From Candidatus Omnitrophus magneticus (GTDB taxonomy: Bacteria; Omnitrophota; Gorgyraeia; Tantalellales; Tantalellaceae), in NCBI GenBank assembly GCA_000954095.1, contig JYNY01000114.1, positions 1-47,607 on the forward strand: DNA of 47,607 bases. The letters are read 5' to 3'. Position 1 is the first letter of the stretch. The number at the start of each line of letters is the position of its first letter. Below the pieces are notes generated by a model. It was not told the origin of the DNA and searched no databases. It was given only the letters and a program-made list of their open reading frames with translations. A program made the position numbers and the translations under genes. Below, piece by piece: positions 25,554 through 34,687 of this stretch.

Positions 25554-26990
25554 ATGACACCTTTTGTTAAAAGGAATTTTTTATTACCTCTTTTCGTTAT
25601 TATTTTGGGTTTTGTTTTTTATCTTCTCTATTTCAGTCCATTCGTTAAATATACCGTTCATAATCCGCATGTTGAAAATTTTATTATTATTTTGTTAATG
25701 TTTTTATCTAGCGCGTCAATATTTTTGTGGTTTTGTTTCGGCATAGCCGGCGGCGTGTTTTTTTTTGTTATTGTTATAGCATTATTTTTTAAATATATTA
25801 TAGGCTTGGAAAGCAATATTTGCGCGGTCATTCCTGTATTTTTGTTCAGTAGTTTTTTAGGGAATAGTCTGCATAAAAAACATATTAAAATGAGGCAGGA
25901 GTATACTGTCAAAGCAGAAAAGATTCAGGAAGACATTAATCTTATCCAAAATCATTACAAAAATAGAGTAAGAGAAATTTCAGCAATGGAGGGCAAAATA
26001 TCAAGCCTTCTTCAACTTAAAAATATTTCAGATGAGCTTAGTTTTTCTTTTTCAGAGGAAGATGTTATTCGCGTAGCAGTTGACAGGACATTTGAAACTT
26101 TTAAAGATGATTCAAGGGTCATGCTTTTTTTGGTTGCTGAAAAACGATACGGGTTAGAGCTTGTCTGTACTGCTATGGGAGAAAAGGCGAAGCCTGTCAT
26201 TATGAAAAAAGGCGGTACTTTTGAGCGCTGGGTTATAAAAAATATGCAGAGTCTTTTAGTTAAAGACGCGCGGAAAGATTTTAGATTTTCTCTTAATCCT
26301 GATGAAGATAACGAAGAGTATATAGCGATAATCAGTAAGCCTTTTATAAGTGACGGGAATATCATAGGTGTTTTAAAAGTTGATTCTAAAAAAGAGGGAG
26401 TCTTTGAGCAGCATGAGCTTAGAATGCTTGACATTATCGGTGAAATCGCGACAGTGGCTATTAAAAACGCACGGTTATATCGGAAAACAGAAGAACTCGC
26501 GATAAGAGACAGTTTAACTGGCCTTTATGTGTATAGATATTTTATGGATAGGCTGGAAGCGGAAGTAAAAAGAGCGATAAGAAGTAATGTGCCGTTTGCT
26601 GTTTTTATGATAGATATTGATAATTTTAAAGGGTTTAATGATAAGCATGGGCATGTAGCAGGTGATTTGGTTTTAAAGAATGTTGGTTCGATTTTAAATA
26701 AAAAATATTCCGCTGGAGATATCGCGTGCCGGTACGGCGGAGAAGAATTCGCGTTTGTAGCGTTGAATTATAATAAAACGCAGGCAGTAAAGCTTGCTGA
26801 AGAAATACGTGAAGATATCGCGAGAGCTCCGATAGAAGTGCGTCGTGAAAAAATTACTGTTACGGTTTCTATTGGTGTCGCGGTGTTCGGAGTTGACGCT
26901 AAATTTAGAGAAGATCTTCTTATGGAAGCGGATAAATGTTTATACCGCGCTAAGGCAGAAGGAAAGAATCGGGTAGTATGCGCAGATTAA
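25554..26990 (+). CDS. Membrane GAF-GGDEF diguanylate cyclase without I-site
   Basis: A 478-residue protein that makes cyclic-di-GMP. The order is two or more N-terminal membrane segments (about 1-105), a coiled-coil linker, a GAF domain (about 150-305) and a GGDEF domain (about 325-478) with DSLTGLYVYRYF, FMIDIDNFKGFNDKHGH and the active-site GGEEF at 395-399. The inhibitory I-site would be RxxD ending at 389, but reads SAGD, so product inhibition is probably lost. It overlaps the following gene by 13 bp. The likely reader is the PilZ protein at 9463-9861. Confidence 0.92.
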   Translation: MTPFVKRNFLLPLFVIILGFVFYLLYFSPFVKYTVHNPHVENFIIILLMFLSSASIFLWFCFGIAGGVFFFVIVIALFFKYIIGLESNICAVIPVFLFSSFLGNSLHKKHIKMRQEYTVKAEKIQEDINLIQNHYKNRVREISAMEGKISSLLQLKNISDELSFSFSEEDVIRVAVDRTFETFKDDSRVMLFLVAEKRYGLELVCTAMGEKAKPVIMKKGGTFERWVIKNMQSLLVKDARKDFRFSLNPDEDNEEYIAIISKPFISDGNIIGVLKVDSKKEGVFEQHELRMLDIIGEIATVAIKNARLYRKTEELAIRDSLTGLYVYRYFMDRLEAEVKRAIRSNVPFAVFMIDIDNFKGFNDKHGHVAGDLVLKNVGSILNKKYSAGDIACRYGGEEFAFVALNYNKTQAVKLAEEIREDIARAPIEVRREKITVTVSIGVAVFGVDAKFREDLLMEADKCLYRAKAEGKNRVVCAD

Positions 26991-28357
26991 ATAAGCAAAT
27001 TATAATAGGGATTAATGTTTTAACCGCGGTTTTAGCGTTTATTTTTTATTTTTTTATGGATGGCAGGGGGTATATTCCTCTTTTTATTTTATTATCCTGC
27101 CAAATCAGTTTGTTTTTTGTTTTTCAAGTAAATATAGCACTTTTTTTTATGGCGTGGAATATTTTATTTTTATCGGCACTTAGCGCGAAACAAAATATAA
27201 CATTTATTGATATGCTTTTTTTTAGTATAGCGGGTATTCTTTTATCTTCGGCCGGATATGTGATTATTTATACCGCGGATTCTTTTGAGAAATATTTTTT
27301 TTCAAAATTGAAGACTAAAGAAAATGAATATAATAGAGAACTGGCCGAATTAAACAATATTGAGAAAAAGGGCAGAGTGGTTGAAGATCATCAGGCGCGT
27401 ATTTCGCGGTTATATGAAATAACGAAGAAGTTTGGCGCTGTTCTTAAACTAACTGAGTTGACTGATAAGCTGTTTGATTTTTTTGAAGATAATTTTCAAT
27501 TTTCCACATTTCATTTTTTTTTGTTTAATAAAGGAGATTTTATAAAAGGGATTTCTAAAACCAGAAGAGGCGCTATTGAATATCATGAAGGCACGAAAGT
27601 TTTAGATTATAAGGCTGTTATTGAGTATATGCGGGAGCGTGAGTTTAAGCCTTTTTATGTGGATAGAAAAGATGCCGAAGAAATTTTTGACACACTGGGT
27701 ATACGGGCTAAAAATTTTTTGGCGTTTCCTCTTTTTGTGAAAAGTTTATACGCGATTATAGCGATAGAAGGGGCTAGTAAAACCGATTATAATCATTTTA
27801 GTATTATTATACCTCAAATAGCCTTAGAGCTCAGGAAAGTAGAACTTTATGAGCAGATTGAAAAATTATCAATAGTGGATGGGCTTACCAATGTTTATTT
27901 AAGGCGCTATTTAAACGGCAGATTGAATGAAGAAGTTGACAGGGCAAAACGGCTTGGGTTAACATTTTCTGTTGTCATGATAGATATTGATCATTTTAAA
28001 ATGTGTAATGATAAATACGGGCATTTGGTCGGAGACGCGGTATTAAAAGAAGTTGCCGAAAGATTGAAGATGTCCGTGCGGGAAGTTGATATGATTGCTC
28101 GGTACGGCGGAGAAGAGTTTTGCGTTTTATTGCCTGATACTACAAAGGAACTCGCTGTTACTGTAGCAGAGCGTCTGAGGCGTTTTGTGGAATTCAAAAT
28201 AATAAAAGCGTTTGACGCGGAAATAAAAATAACAATTAGTGCCGGCGTCGCGACATATCCTAATGACGGACAAGACGCGGTTCTCCTGATCGAGTCCGCG
28301 GATACAGCGCTTTATAAAGCTAAACGTAAAGGCCGTAATATGGTTTGCGCTGTTTAG
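26978..28357 (+). CDS. Membrane GAF-GGDEF diguanylate cyclase with I-site
   Basis: A paralogue of the preceding gene, 459 residues, with N-terminal membrane segments (about 8-95), a GAF-like region (about 140-290) and a GGDEF domain (DGLTNVYLRRYL, VVMIDIDHFKMCNDKYGH, GGEEF at 377-381). Unlike its neighbour it keeps the I-site RxxD, read as REVD at 368-371, so it can be inhibited by its product. Overlap of the two genes means coordinated translation, and they may work as a pair with different feedback behaviour. Confidence 0.92.
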   Translation: MRRLNKQIIIGINVLTAVLAFIFYFFMDGRGYIPLFILLSCQISLFFVFQVNIALFFMAWNILFLSALSAKQNITFIDMLFFSIAGILLSSAGYVIIYTADSFEKYFFSKLKTKENEYNRELAELNNIEKKGRVVEDHQARISRLYEITKKFGAVLKLTELTDKLFDFFEDNFQFSTFHFFLFNKGDFIKGISKTRRGAIEYHEGTKVLDYKAVIEYMREREFKPFYVDRKDAEEIFDTLGIRAKNFLAFPLFVKSLYAIIAIEGASKTDYNHFSIIIPQIALELRKVELYEQIEKLSIVDGLTNVYLRRYLNGRLNEEVDRAKRLGLTFSVVMIDIDHFKMCNDKYGHLVGDAVLKEVAERLKMSVREVDMIARYGGEEFCVLLPDTTKELAVTVAERLRRFVEFKIIKAFDAEIKITISAGVATYPNDGQDAVLLIESADTALYKAKRKGRNMVCAV

Positions 28358-28482
28358 TTCAAGTTCTAATTAATTAAAATATAATTTTTTGTGGTTAGAC
28401 GCAGAGATTGTTGGCGGTATAAATTTTTTTGGGTTTAATCCTAATTTTACTGAAAATATATTGTAAAAATTGGGTTTAATAC

Positions 28483-28511
28483 TTGACTTGCAATCTATTT
28501 AATTTTAAAAT
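28483..28511 (+). promoter_or_regulatory. Probable lptD promoter
   Basis: TTGACT (28483-28488), 17 bp, TAAAAT (28506-28511), about 63 bp upstream of lptD. No other strong candidate lies in the 216-bp gap. Confidence 0.6.
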
Positions 28512-28573
28512 CGCATGGAGATATTGATAGGGTAGTTAATTGGTGGCGGAGGAGTTGTTTCTCAAGGGGGATA

Positions 28574-30787
28574 ATGAAGAGTTATTTTAAAATTACGTTA
28601 GTAGCGGCATATATTTTATTTGTATCTAACACTAATGTCGTTTGTGAAGAAAAAGAATTTTTAAAGATGAAACCGAATGAACAAATCGTTGTTAACGGCG
28701 ATAAGGTGGAATTTTTTGAAGCGGATAATAAAATTATCGCGGAAGGGAATGTGTCCATTAAATACGCCGGAGTTGTTTTAACATGCGATCAAATCGAAGT
28801 AAATATAAAATCTCAGAAAGCACTTTGTAAGGGGCATGTACACATTGAAGGTCCTGAAGGTGTTTTGACCGGTGATTATATAATGTACGATTTTCTTAAT
28901 AAAAAAGGTGAAATAGCTAAAGCTTCGGTTGACGCTTTCCCATGGTTTGCTCAAGCTGAAAATACAAAAAGAATTTCTGAAAATGAATTTTTTATTAATA
29001 AAGGCTCTTTTTCCACATGCGATCACGATAACCAGCATTATAGGGTAACTGCTAAAGAAATTCACATATTTCCAAATCAAAAAATTATTGCCAAGGACGC
29101 TGTTTGTTATTTAGGTAATGTTCCTGTTTTATGGGTGCCGTATTATTATCAGCCTATTTTAGAAAGCAGGGCAAAGGTGCAGTTTGTTCCGGGGCATAGT
29201 AGCGATTGGGGATATTTTTTACTTTCATCATGGAGGTTTTATTTAAAAGGGAACACTAAAGCGGATCTTATTGTTGATTACCGCACAAAGAAGGGATTCA
29301 GCGAAGGCGCTAATTTGTATTATAATTTTGCGGATTTTAATATGCCGAGTTTTGGCGTAGGTGTTTTTAGATCTTATTTTATACATCAAAATGATGTTGG
29401 AACATATAATAAATCAGCTTTTCGCGATGATAATACGGAGATAGAACTCAGAAAACGGTTTCAGCTTTTTCATAGAGTTGATTTTGATCCAAACACCGTA
29501 GGTATGGTTGAATTTAATAAGATGAGCGATGAGCATGTAATGAAAGATTATTTTTATAATGAATATGAAGAAACTAATCCTAACTTGCCGAATTACGCGG
29601 CAATAACAACAACTCAGGAGAATTTTGTTTTTAGTGCCAATGTGGAAAAACGTTTTAATGATTTTAATACAGTGGCTGAAAAAAAACCTGAATTTAAATT
29701 GGATATTCCTAATCAGAGATTATGGGAAACACCCTTCTATTACACGAATCAGATAAGCGCTACGGCTTTTGAAAAAGAATACGCTTTTCAATCCAGCCCT
29801 TCAGAAAAAGTTGAAAGGATGGATTCGTCGCATAGGATTTCTTACGTAAGTAAACTTGGGTTTTTGAACCTCACACCGTTCGGCACTTTTGAAGAAACAA
29901 TGTATAGCGCGAATAGATATGAAAGTGATTTTTTAACCAGAGAAGCGTTTGGCGGGGGATTAAACGCTTCAACAAGATTTTCTCGTATTTATGATCTAAA
30001 AGCAAATCCGCTTGGTATAGAGATTAATGACTTGAGGCATATCATAACACCAATGGCCGAATATAAACATATTCATCAGCCTACTGTTGATAAAGACAGC
30101 CTTTATCAAATGGATGATATTGACGCGCTTGAAAAACAAAACGGCGTTACTTTTGCTTTAGAAAACAAACTACAAACTAAACGGCAAGAGGGGAATGATT
30201 TAGTCAGAGTGGATTTAGTCAGGTTTATAACATCCACTGATTATAAATTTCGTATGGAAAAAGATGAGTTCAAATTTAAAAAAGAAGGTCAGTTTAAATA
30301 TATAGATTTTGATTTAGAGTTGTCGCCGTATAGATGGTTTTATATTGATAATGAATTAAGGGTTTTGCCTAAAAATCAGTCTATTAGTATGGGGAGTGTT
30401 GAGTTTTCTTTAAGGCCCACGAATTATTTTAATATGGATTTAGGTTATAGATACCAAAAAAATTATCCGGATGATCCGCGTAATCAATTGACATTCGATA
30501 TAGGCTATAGGCTTAATCCTATGTGGGGTGTTGGATGGTATGAAAGATTAGATTTACAGTCTAAAGATATCGAGGAACAGCAGTTTACACTTACAAGAGA
30601 CCTGCATTGTTGGGAAGTATCGGTGTCATATAGTGTTCAAGGAAGTAATATTTTTAAAGACGAATATACTGTTTGGTTCGCGTTTAAAATAAAAGCATTT
30701 CCAGACCTTCCTATAGGATTAAACCGTTCATTTGAAAAACGCACGCCGGGCCCGGCGAAATATGATAAGAATATTAATAATGTATAG
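28574..30787 (+). CDS. lptD: LPS-assembly protein LptD
   Basis: The outer-membrane barrel through which LPS reaches the cell surface. The 737-residue precursor has a signal peptide (KITLVAAYILFVSNTNVVC-EE), an N-terminal OstA/LptA-like jellyroll (about 30-170; VNGDKVEFFEADNKIIAEGN and VLTGDYIMYDF) and a long barrel with LptD-type motifs: VPVLWVPYYYQPI, DLRHIITPMAEYK and the last strand YTVWFAFKIKAFPDLPIG. The size is typical of LptD (750-800). Its partner LptE is encoded at 7793-8368. The mfd gene follows after 109 bp. Confidence 0.93.
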   Translation: MKSYFKITLVAAYILFVSNTNVVCEEKEFLKMKPNEQIVVNGDKVEFFEADNKIIAEGNVSIKYAGVVLTCDQIEVNIKSQKALCKGHVHIEGPEGVLTGDYIMYDFLNKKGEIAKASVDAFPWFAQAENTKRISENEFFINKGSFSTCDHDNQHYRVTAKEIHIFPNQKIIAKDAVCYLGNVPVLWVPYYYQPILESRAKVQFVPGHSSDWGYFLLSSWRFYLKGNTKADLIVDYRTKKGFSEGANLYYNFADFNMPSFGVGVFRSYFIHQNDVGTYNKSAFRDDNTEIELRKRFQLFHRVDFDPNTVGMVEFNKMSDEHVMKDYFYNEYEETNPNLPNYAAITTTQENFVFSANVEKRFNDFNTVAEKKPEFKLDIPNQRLWETPFYYTNQISATAFEKEYAFQSSPSEKVERMDSSHRISYVSKLGFLNLTPFGTFEETMYSANRYESDFLTREAFGGGLNASTRFSRIYDLKANPLGIEINDLRHIITPMAEYKHIHQPTVDKDSLYQMDDIDALEKQNGVTFALENKLQTKRQEGNDLVRVDLVRFITSTDYKFRMEKDEFKFKKEGQFKYIDFDLELSPYRWFYIDNELRVLPKNQSISMGSVEFSLRPTNYFNMDLGYRYQKNYPDDPRNQLTFDIGYRLNPMWGVGWYERLDLQSKDIEEQQFTLTRDLHCWEVSVSYSVQGSNIFKDEYTVWFAFKIKAFPDLPIGLNRSFEKRTPGPAKYDKNINNV

Positions 30788-30896
30788 TTGAAATGCTCTT
30801 CGCGCGCGTTATTTGTCATGGCAATTATAGTTTTTGGGTTTATAAAACAAAAATTTTGACAAAGGCATCATGCCAAACAATAACAAGAAATAGAAT

Positions 30897-32810
30897 ATGT
30901 TTGATTCTCTCAAACTTTATGTCGAAGAAAATATTGATATAGAGCAAGTTTTTAAAACATTAGATAACTACGGTTATTTACGGACAAAGAATGTTTCGTC
31001 AGAGGGCGATTACAGCCTAAAGGGCGATACTCTTATTATTTATCCCGCCACATTTGAATATCCTGTTAGAATTGATTTAGACGACACTAAAATTCTTTCC
31101 ATAAAAAGTGTGGAGCTATTGTCGTTCAGAACAATAGACTCGCATTCTGCTGTTATTATCTTGCCTATAGGCACATTACGTAGGACAAAAATAAAAAAAG
31201 ATCCAATCCTTATGGGTGAGAAACCCATCAATTCTTTTATTGATATAGAGCCGGGTGATTTTGTAGTGCATGTTGATTACGGAATCGGGAAATATCACGG
31301 TATTGTAAAAATGCGTGAAGGCGCGAAACTTAAAGAAAGAATTTTTATAGAGTATAAAGGCGGGGATAAACTTTATGTCGCGATTGAAGATATTCATAAA
31401 ATTCAGAGATATGTCGCGTTTCACAGAAAACCGCCTGAATTAAATAGCCTTAAGGGAACTGCTTGGGAAAACACAAAAAAACGCGCGGTTAATAGTATCG
31501 CTAAAATAGCGGAGGATTTATTAGAGCTTCAAGCCAAAAGAGAAAGTACTAAAGCTTTTGCATTCAGTAAAGACACTGAATGGCAAAAAGAAATGGAAAA
31601 AAAGTTTCCGTTTAAAGAAACGCCGGATCAGTTAAAGGCGGTAATTGACGTGAAACATGATTTAGAAAAAGCAAGGCCTATGGATAGGCTTCTCTGCGGA
31701 GATGTAGGATACGGGAAAACAGAAGTTGCTCTTCGCGCGGCATTTAAAGTTATGATGGATAATAAGCAGGTAGCGCTTCTTGTTCCGACAACAATTCTTG
31801 CTGAACAGCACGCGGATACTTTTCAAAAAAGATTAAAAGATTATCCATTGAAAATAAAAATGCTTAATAGATTTTGTTCTAGTCAAGAAGAGCGGGAAGT
31901 AACAAAAGGCCTTAAAACAGGTGCTGTTGATATGGTTATAGGAACCCACAGACTTCTTTCAAAAGATATAATTTTTAAAGATTTGGGGCTATTAATAATT
32001 GATGAAGAACAGCGTTTCGGAGTCCGTCAAAAAGAAACAATAAAAAAGATGAAAGTAAATGTGGATATTCTTACTTTGACCGCGACGCCTATTCCGAGAA
32101 CGCTTTATTTGTCGCTTATGGGCGGGAAAGATATTTCAATGATAGAAACGCCGCCTTTAGCGCGGCATCCGATAGAAACTGAAATTATAAGTTACGATAA
32201 AGAAATTATCAGTAACGCTATTAAACTGGAATTAGAGCGTGGCGGGCAGGTATATTATGTACATAATAGGGTAGAAACGATTGATCGTGTCGCGACAGAA
32301 GTCCGTAAAATGGCGCCTAGCGCGAAAATTTTAGTGGGACACGGACAGATGAATCCTAAAAGTCTTGAAAAAACTATATTAAGTTTTATGCATGGAGAAG
32401 TAGATATTTTGGTTTGCACAACGATTATCGAATCAGGAATAGATATTCCAAACGCTAATACAATGATTGTTAATAACGCGGATAAATTCGGTTTAGCGGA
32501 TTTGTATCAATTGAGAGGTAGAATAGGGCGGTTTGATCGTCAGGCGTACGCGTATTTAGTTGTGCGGGATATGGACATATTGACGACAGATGTATTGGAA
32601 CGTTTGAGTGCTATAAAAAAATATCAGGAATTAGGCTCAGGATTTAAAATCGCTATGCGTGATCTTGAAATGCGCGGAGCGGGAAATATTCTAGGCGTTG
32701 AACAAAGCGGGTTTATTGATTTAGTTGGATTTGACCTCTATTGCCGGCTTTTATCAGGTGAAATAGAACGTCAGAAAAAATTGTTGAGTATGATTTCTAA
32801 GATGGATTAA
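30897..32810 (+). CDS. mfd: Minimal Mfd-type transcription-repair coupling factor (N- and C-terminally reduced)
   Basis: Mfd removes stalled RNA polymerase and recruits UvrA. This form has only 637 residues against about 1,100-1,200 for the family. Residues 15-90 match the tail of the UvrB-like domain (GDTLIIYPATFEYPVRIDL), 115-175 the CarD-like RNA-polymerase-interaction domain (IEPGDFVVHVDYGIGKYHG), and the rest the RecG-like translocase: Walker A GDVGYGKTE near 268, DEEQRFG, TLTATPIPRTL, ESGIDIPNANTMI and QLRGRIGR. The UvrA-binding domain 2 and most of the N-terminal module are missing, as is the C-terminal autoinhibitory domain. The flanks have no room for the missing parts. Confidence 0.9.
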   Translation: MFDSLKLYVEENIDIEQVFKTLDNYGYLRTKNVSSEGDYSLKGDTLIIYPATFEYPVRIDLDDTKILSIKSVELLSFRTIDSHSAVIILPIGTLRRTKIKKDPILMGEKPINSFIDIEPGDFVVHVDYGIGKYHGIVKMREGAKLKERIFIEYKGGDKLYVAIEDIHKIQRYVAFHRKPPELNSLKGTAWENTKKRAVNSIAKIAEDLLELQAKRESTKAFAFSKDTEWQKEMEKKFPFKETPDQLKAVIDVKHDLEKARPMDRLLCGDVGYGKTEVALRAAFKVMMDNKQVALLVPTTILAEQHADTFQKRLKDYPLKIKMLNRFCSSQEEREVTKGLKTGAVDMVIGTHRLLSKDIIFKDLGLLIIDEEQRFGVRQKETIKKMKVNVDILTLTATPIPRTLYLSLMGGKDISMIETPPLARHPIETEIISYDKEIISNAIKLELERGGQVYYVHNRVETIDRVATEVRKMAPSAKILVGHGQMNPKSLEKTILSFMHGEVDILVCTTIIESGIDIPNANTMIVNNADKFGLADLYQLRGRIGRFDRQAYAYLVVRDMDILTTDVLERLSAIKKYQELGSGFKIAMRDLEMRGAGNILGVEQSGFIDLVGFDLYCRLLSGEIERQKKLLSMISKMD

Positions 32811-32845
32811 TTTTTTGTCAGTATAACCGTTGTTAATCAGCGTGT

Positions 32846-32902
32846 AAACCGAAAAGCTACGTTTGGACATAGATGAAGAATGCTAAGATGTTCGAGATAA
32901 TA
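32846..32902 (+). repeat. Solo arm of the palindromic element found at 33021-33186
   Basis: ACCGAAAAGCTACGTTTGGA and the following ATAGATGAAGAATGCTAAG match the inverted right arm of the element downstream (33134-33188 read on the minus strand) with few changes. Only one arm is present. It sits 28 bp before the NYN start codon and may affect its promoter. Confidence 0.75.
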
Positions 32903-32930
32903 GGAAGGGGTGTGATATAATTACAACACT

Positions 32931-33572
32931 ATGTCAAACTATGCGTTTATAGACAGTCAGAATTTGAGGCTTGGGTTAGACTGAAAATTAGATTTTAAAA
33001 GATTCAGAGTTTACCTTAAACCGAAAAACTGCATTTGTCCATAGCGAATAATGCGAATCTGTTCGGCTAAAAGGCTTAAAAAAATTCTTGACGCACCTCA
33101 TCAAATGGTGCGCCTACAAATTTTTTTAAGCCTTTTATCTCAAACATCTTAGCATTCTTCATCTATGTCCAAACGCAGTTTTCCGGTTAAAGATAAATTT
33201 TCTGTTACTAAAGCTTTTTTATTCATAGGATTTGTTGAGAGTAATCAGAATTTATATGATTCTCTTAAATCGGATGGGTTTATTCTGATTTTTAAGCCTA
33301 CCCTAAGATTTAAAAATGGAAAAGTTAAGGGGAACGTTGATACGGAACTGGTTTTGCATGCGATGATAGAGTATGAAAATTACAATAAGACTGTTATCGT
33401 AACAGGAGACGGCGATTTCAGTTGTTTGGTAAAGTATCTTATGGAGAAGGATAAGCTTTGGAGGTTATTAGTCCCAAGCCGGAAAAGTTGTTCGAGTCTT
33501 CTTGCTAAGTTGCAACCAAAGATTGTTTATGTAGATAACTTGAAGGATAAATTAGAATATAAGCATAAATAA
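32931..33572 (+). pseudogene. NYN-domain (LabA-like) protein gene, disrupted by a stop and an insertion
   Basis: The frame opens MSNYAFIDSQNLRLGLD, the usual start of NYN/LabA-type PIN-like RNases, then meets TGA at 32982-32984 where relatives have Trp (GLD-stop-KLDFKRFRVYL). After LKP it enters a palindromic insertion (33021-33186). The gene resumes at 33192 with DKFSVTKAFLFIGFVESNQN and carries the domain core GNVDTELVLHAMIEYENYN and VIVTGDGDFSCLVKYL (catalytic acidic residues). Deleting 33021-33191 (171 bp) restores LKDKFSVTKAF exactly in frame. The open frame from 33165 has a false N-terminus from the insertion. Inactive as it stands. Confidence 0.85.
33021..33186. mobile_element. 166-bp palindromic MITE-like element with TTAAA target duplication
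   Basis: The ends are CCGAAAAACTGC and GCAGTTTTCCGG, inverted repeats of each other that extend, imperfectly, for about 68 bp into AAAAGGCTTAAAAAAATT on both sides. The centre holds a further small hairpin (GCACC...GGTGC near 33093-33111). TTAAA occurs directly at both borders (33016-33020 and 33187-33191), as expected for a target-site duplication. No coding capacity, so it must be mobilised in trans. A related solo arm lies at 32846-32902. Confidence 0.85.
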
Positions 33573-33577
33573 AAAAA

Positions 33578-33615
33578 GAGGCATTTCCTAAGGACGAAAC
33601 CTTTTGGATAGCCTC
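33578..33615. terminator. Weak hairpin after the NYN pseudogene
   Basis: GAGGC...GCCTC with an inner TAAGG/CCTT pairing lies 6 bp after the pseudogene stop. The T-run is on the minus-strand side only, so it is a poor terminator for the plus strand. Confidence 0.3.
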
Positions 33616-33718
33616 TCAATCGTAATTATATATTTATTATATCATATCAATTTCTTTTGTCAATCTGGAAAATATATTTTTTGAATTTGATGGCGTTATC
33701 GCAACACTAAGGTGATAT

Positions 33719-34687
33719 ATGCTGAATAAAATTTTTACTATATTTGTTGTTTTATTTATGTTCGCGGGGCTCTTTTCCGCTAGAGGGAATGCGGACACGC
33801 AAAAAATAGAGATTGTGACTACTCTTTTTCCGACTTATGATTTTGTTAGACAAGTCGGCAAGGATAAGGTTAATGTAACTTTACTTCTGCCGCCGGGTGT
33901 GGAGGCGCATACTTTTCAGCCGAAACCCGCGGATATTGTTAGAATTAATAAAGCGGATATTTTTATTTATACCGGTAAGTTTTTTGAGCCGTGGGTCGAG
34001 TCTCTGATTAAAGGTGTTTCTAATAAAAATCTTGTGATTATTGATGCGAGCCAAGGTATTCAACTTTTAGAAAATAATAATGACGGCGAAAACGGTGAAT
34101 CTATTGGACACACAGAACATGGCGAGCAGGATGAATGCTTTCATAAGCACTTAGGAAAAGACCCGCATATATGGCTTGATTTAGATAACGCGCGAGTGAT
34201 GGTTGATACTATCGCGAAAGGTTTGGCAGAAAAAGATCAGTCTAATAGCGGGTATTATTTAAATAACGCTAAAGAATATAACGCGCTACTCGCAGAGCTT
34301 GACGCGCGTTTTAAAAGCACTCTTTCAGCTTGTAAATACAAAACAATTATATACGGCGGGCATTTTACATTTGGTTATTTCGCGAAACGTTACGGCTTAA
34401 CATATATTTCTCCATATGATGGATTTTCGCCTAACGCTGAACCAAGCCCGAAAGCCATTGCGGAGCTTATCAAAAAATTAAGAGCAGTAGGAATGAAATG
34501 TGTTTATTACGAAGAATTGCTTGATCCTAAAGTCAGCAGAATAATCGCGGATGAGACAGGCGCGAAGATCTTGCTTCTTCACGGCGCTCATAATGTTAGT
34601 AAGGATGATTTTAAAAAAGGTGTTACATTTTTAGATATCATGGAAGATAATCTAAAAAATTTAAAAGACGGGCTTGAGTGCGAATGA
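33719..34687 (+). CDS. znuA: Zinc ABC transporter substrate-binding protein ZnuA
   Basis: A periplasmic metal-binding protein of the cluster A-I type, probably for zinc. The 322-residue precursor has a signal peptide (IFTIFVVLFMFAGLFSARGNA), TTLFPTYDFVRQVGKDKVNV, the ligand His in LLPPGVEAHTFQPKP, a His/acid-rich loop (GHTEHGEQDECFHKHLGKD) typical of zinc-specific members, PHIWLDLDNA, and GGHFTFGYFAKRYGL with the third His. AAGGTGAT precedes the ATG. It overlaps znuC (ATGA). Confidence 0.93.
   Translation: MLNKIFTIFVVLFMFAGLFSARGNADTQKIEIVTTLFPTYDFVRQVGKDKVNVTLLLPPGVEAHTFQPKPADIVRINKADIFIYTGKFFEPWVESLIKGVSNKNLVIIDASQGIQLLENNNDGENGESIGHTEHGEQDECFHKHLGKDPHIWLDLDNARVMVDTIAKGLAEKDQSNSGYYLNNAKEYNALLAELDARFKSTLSACKYKTIIYGGHFTFGYFAKRYGLTYISPYDGFSPNAEPSPKAIAELIKKLRAVGMKCVYYEELLDPKVSRIIADETGAKILLLHGAHNVSKDDFKKGVTFLDIMEDNLKNLKDGLECE

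Noticed and set aside
32982..32984. Reassignment of TGA to Trp
   Set aside because: Other genes in the window write Trp as TGG and none has an internal TGA. A nonsense mutation in a gene already broken by an insertion is simpler.
33165..33572. A 135-residue protein starting MSKRSFPVKDKF
   Set aside because: Its N-terminal residues are encoded by the arm of the palindromic insertion. The true gene begins at 32931, so this is the 3' part of a pseudogene with a false start.
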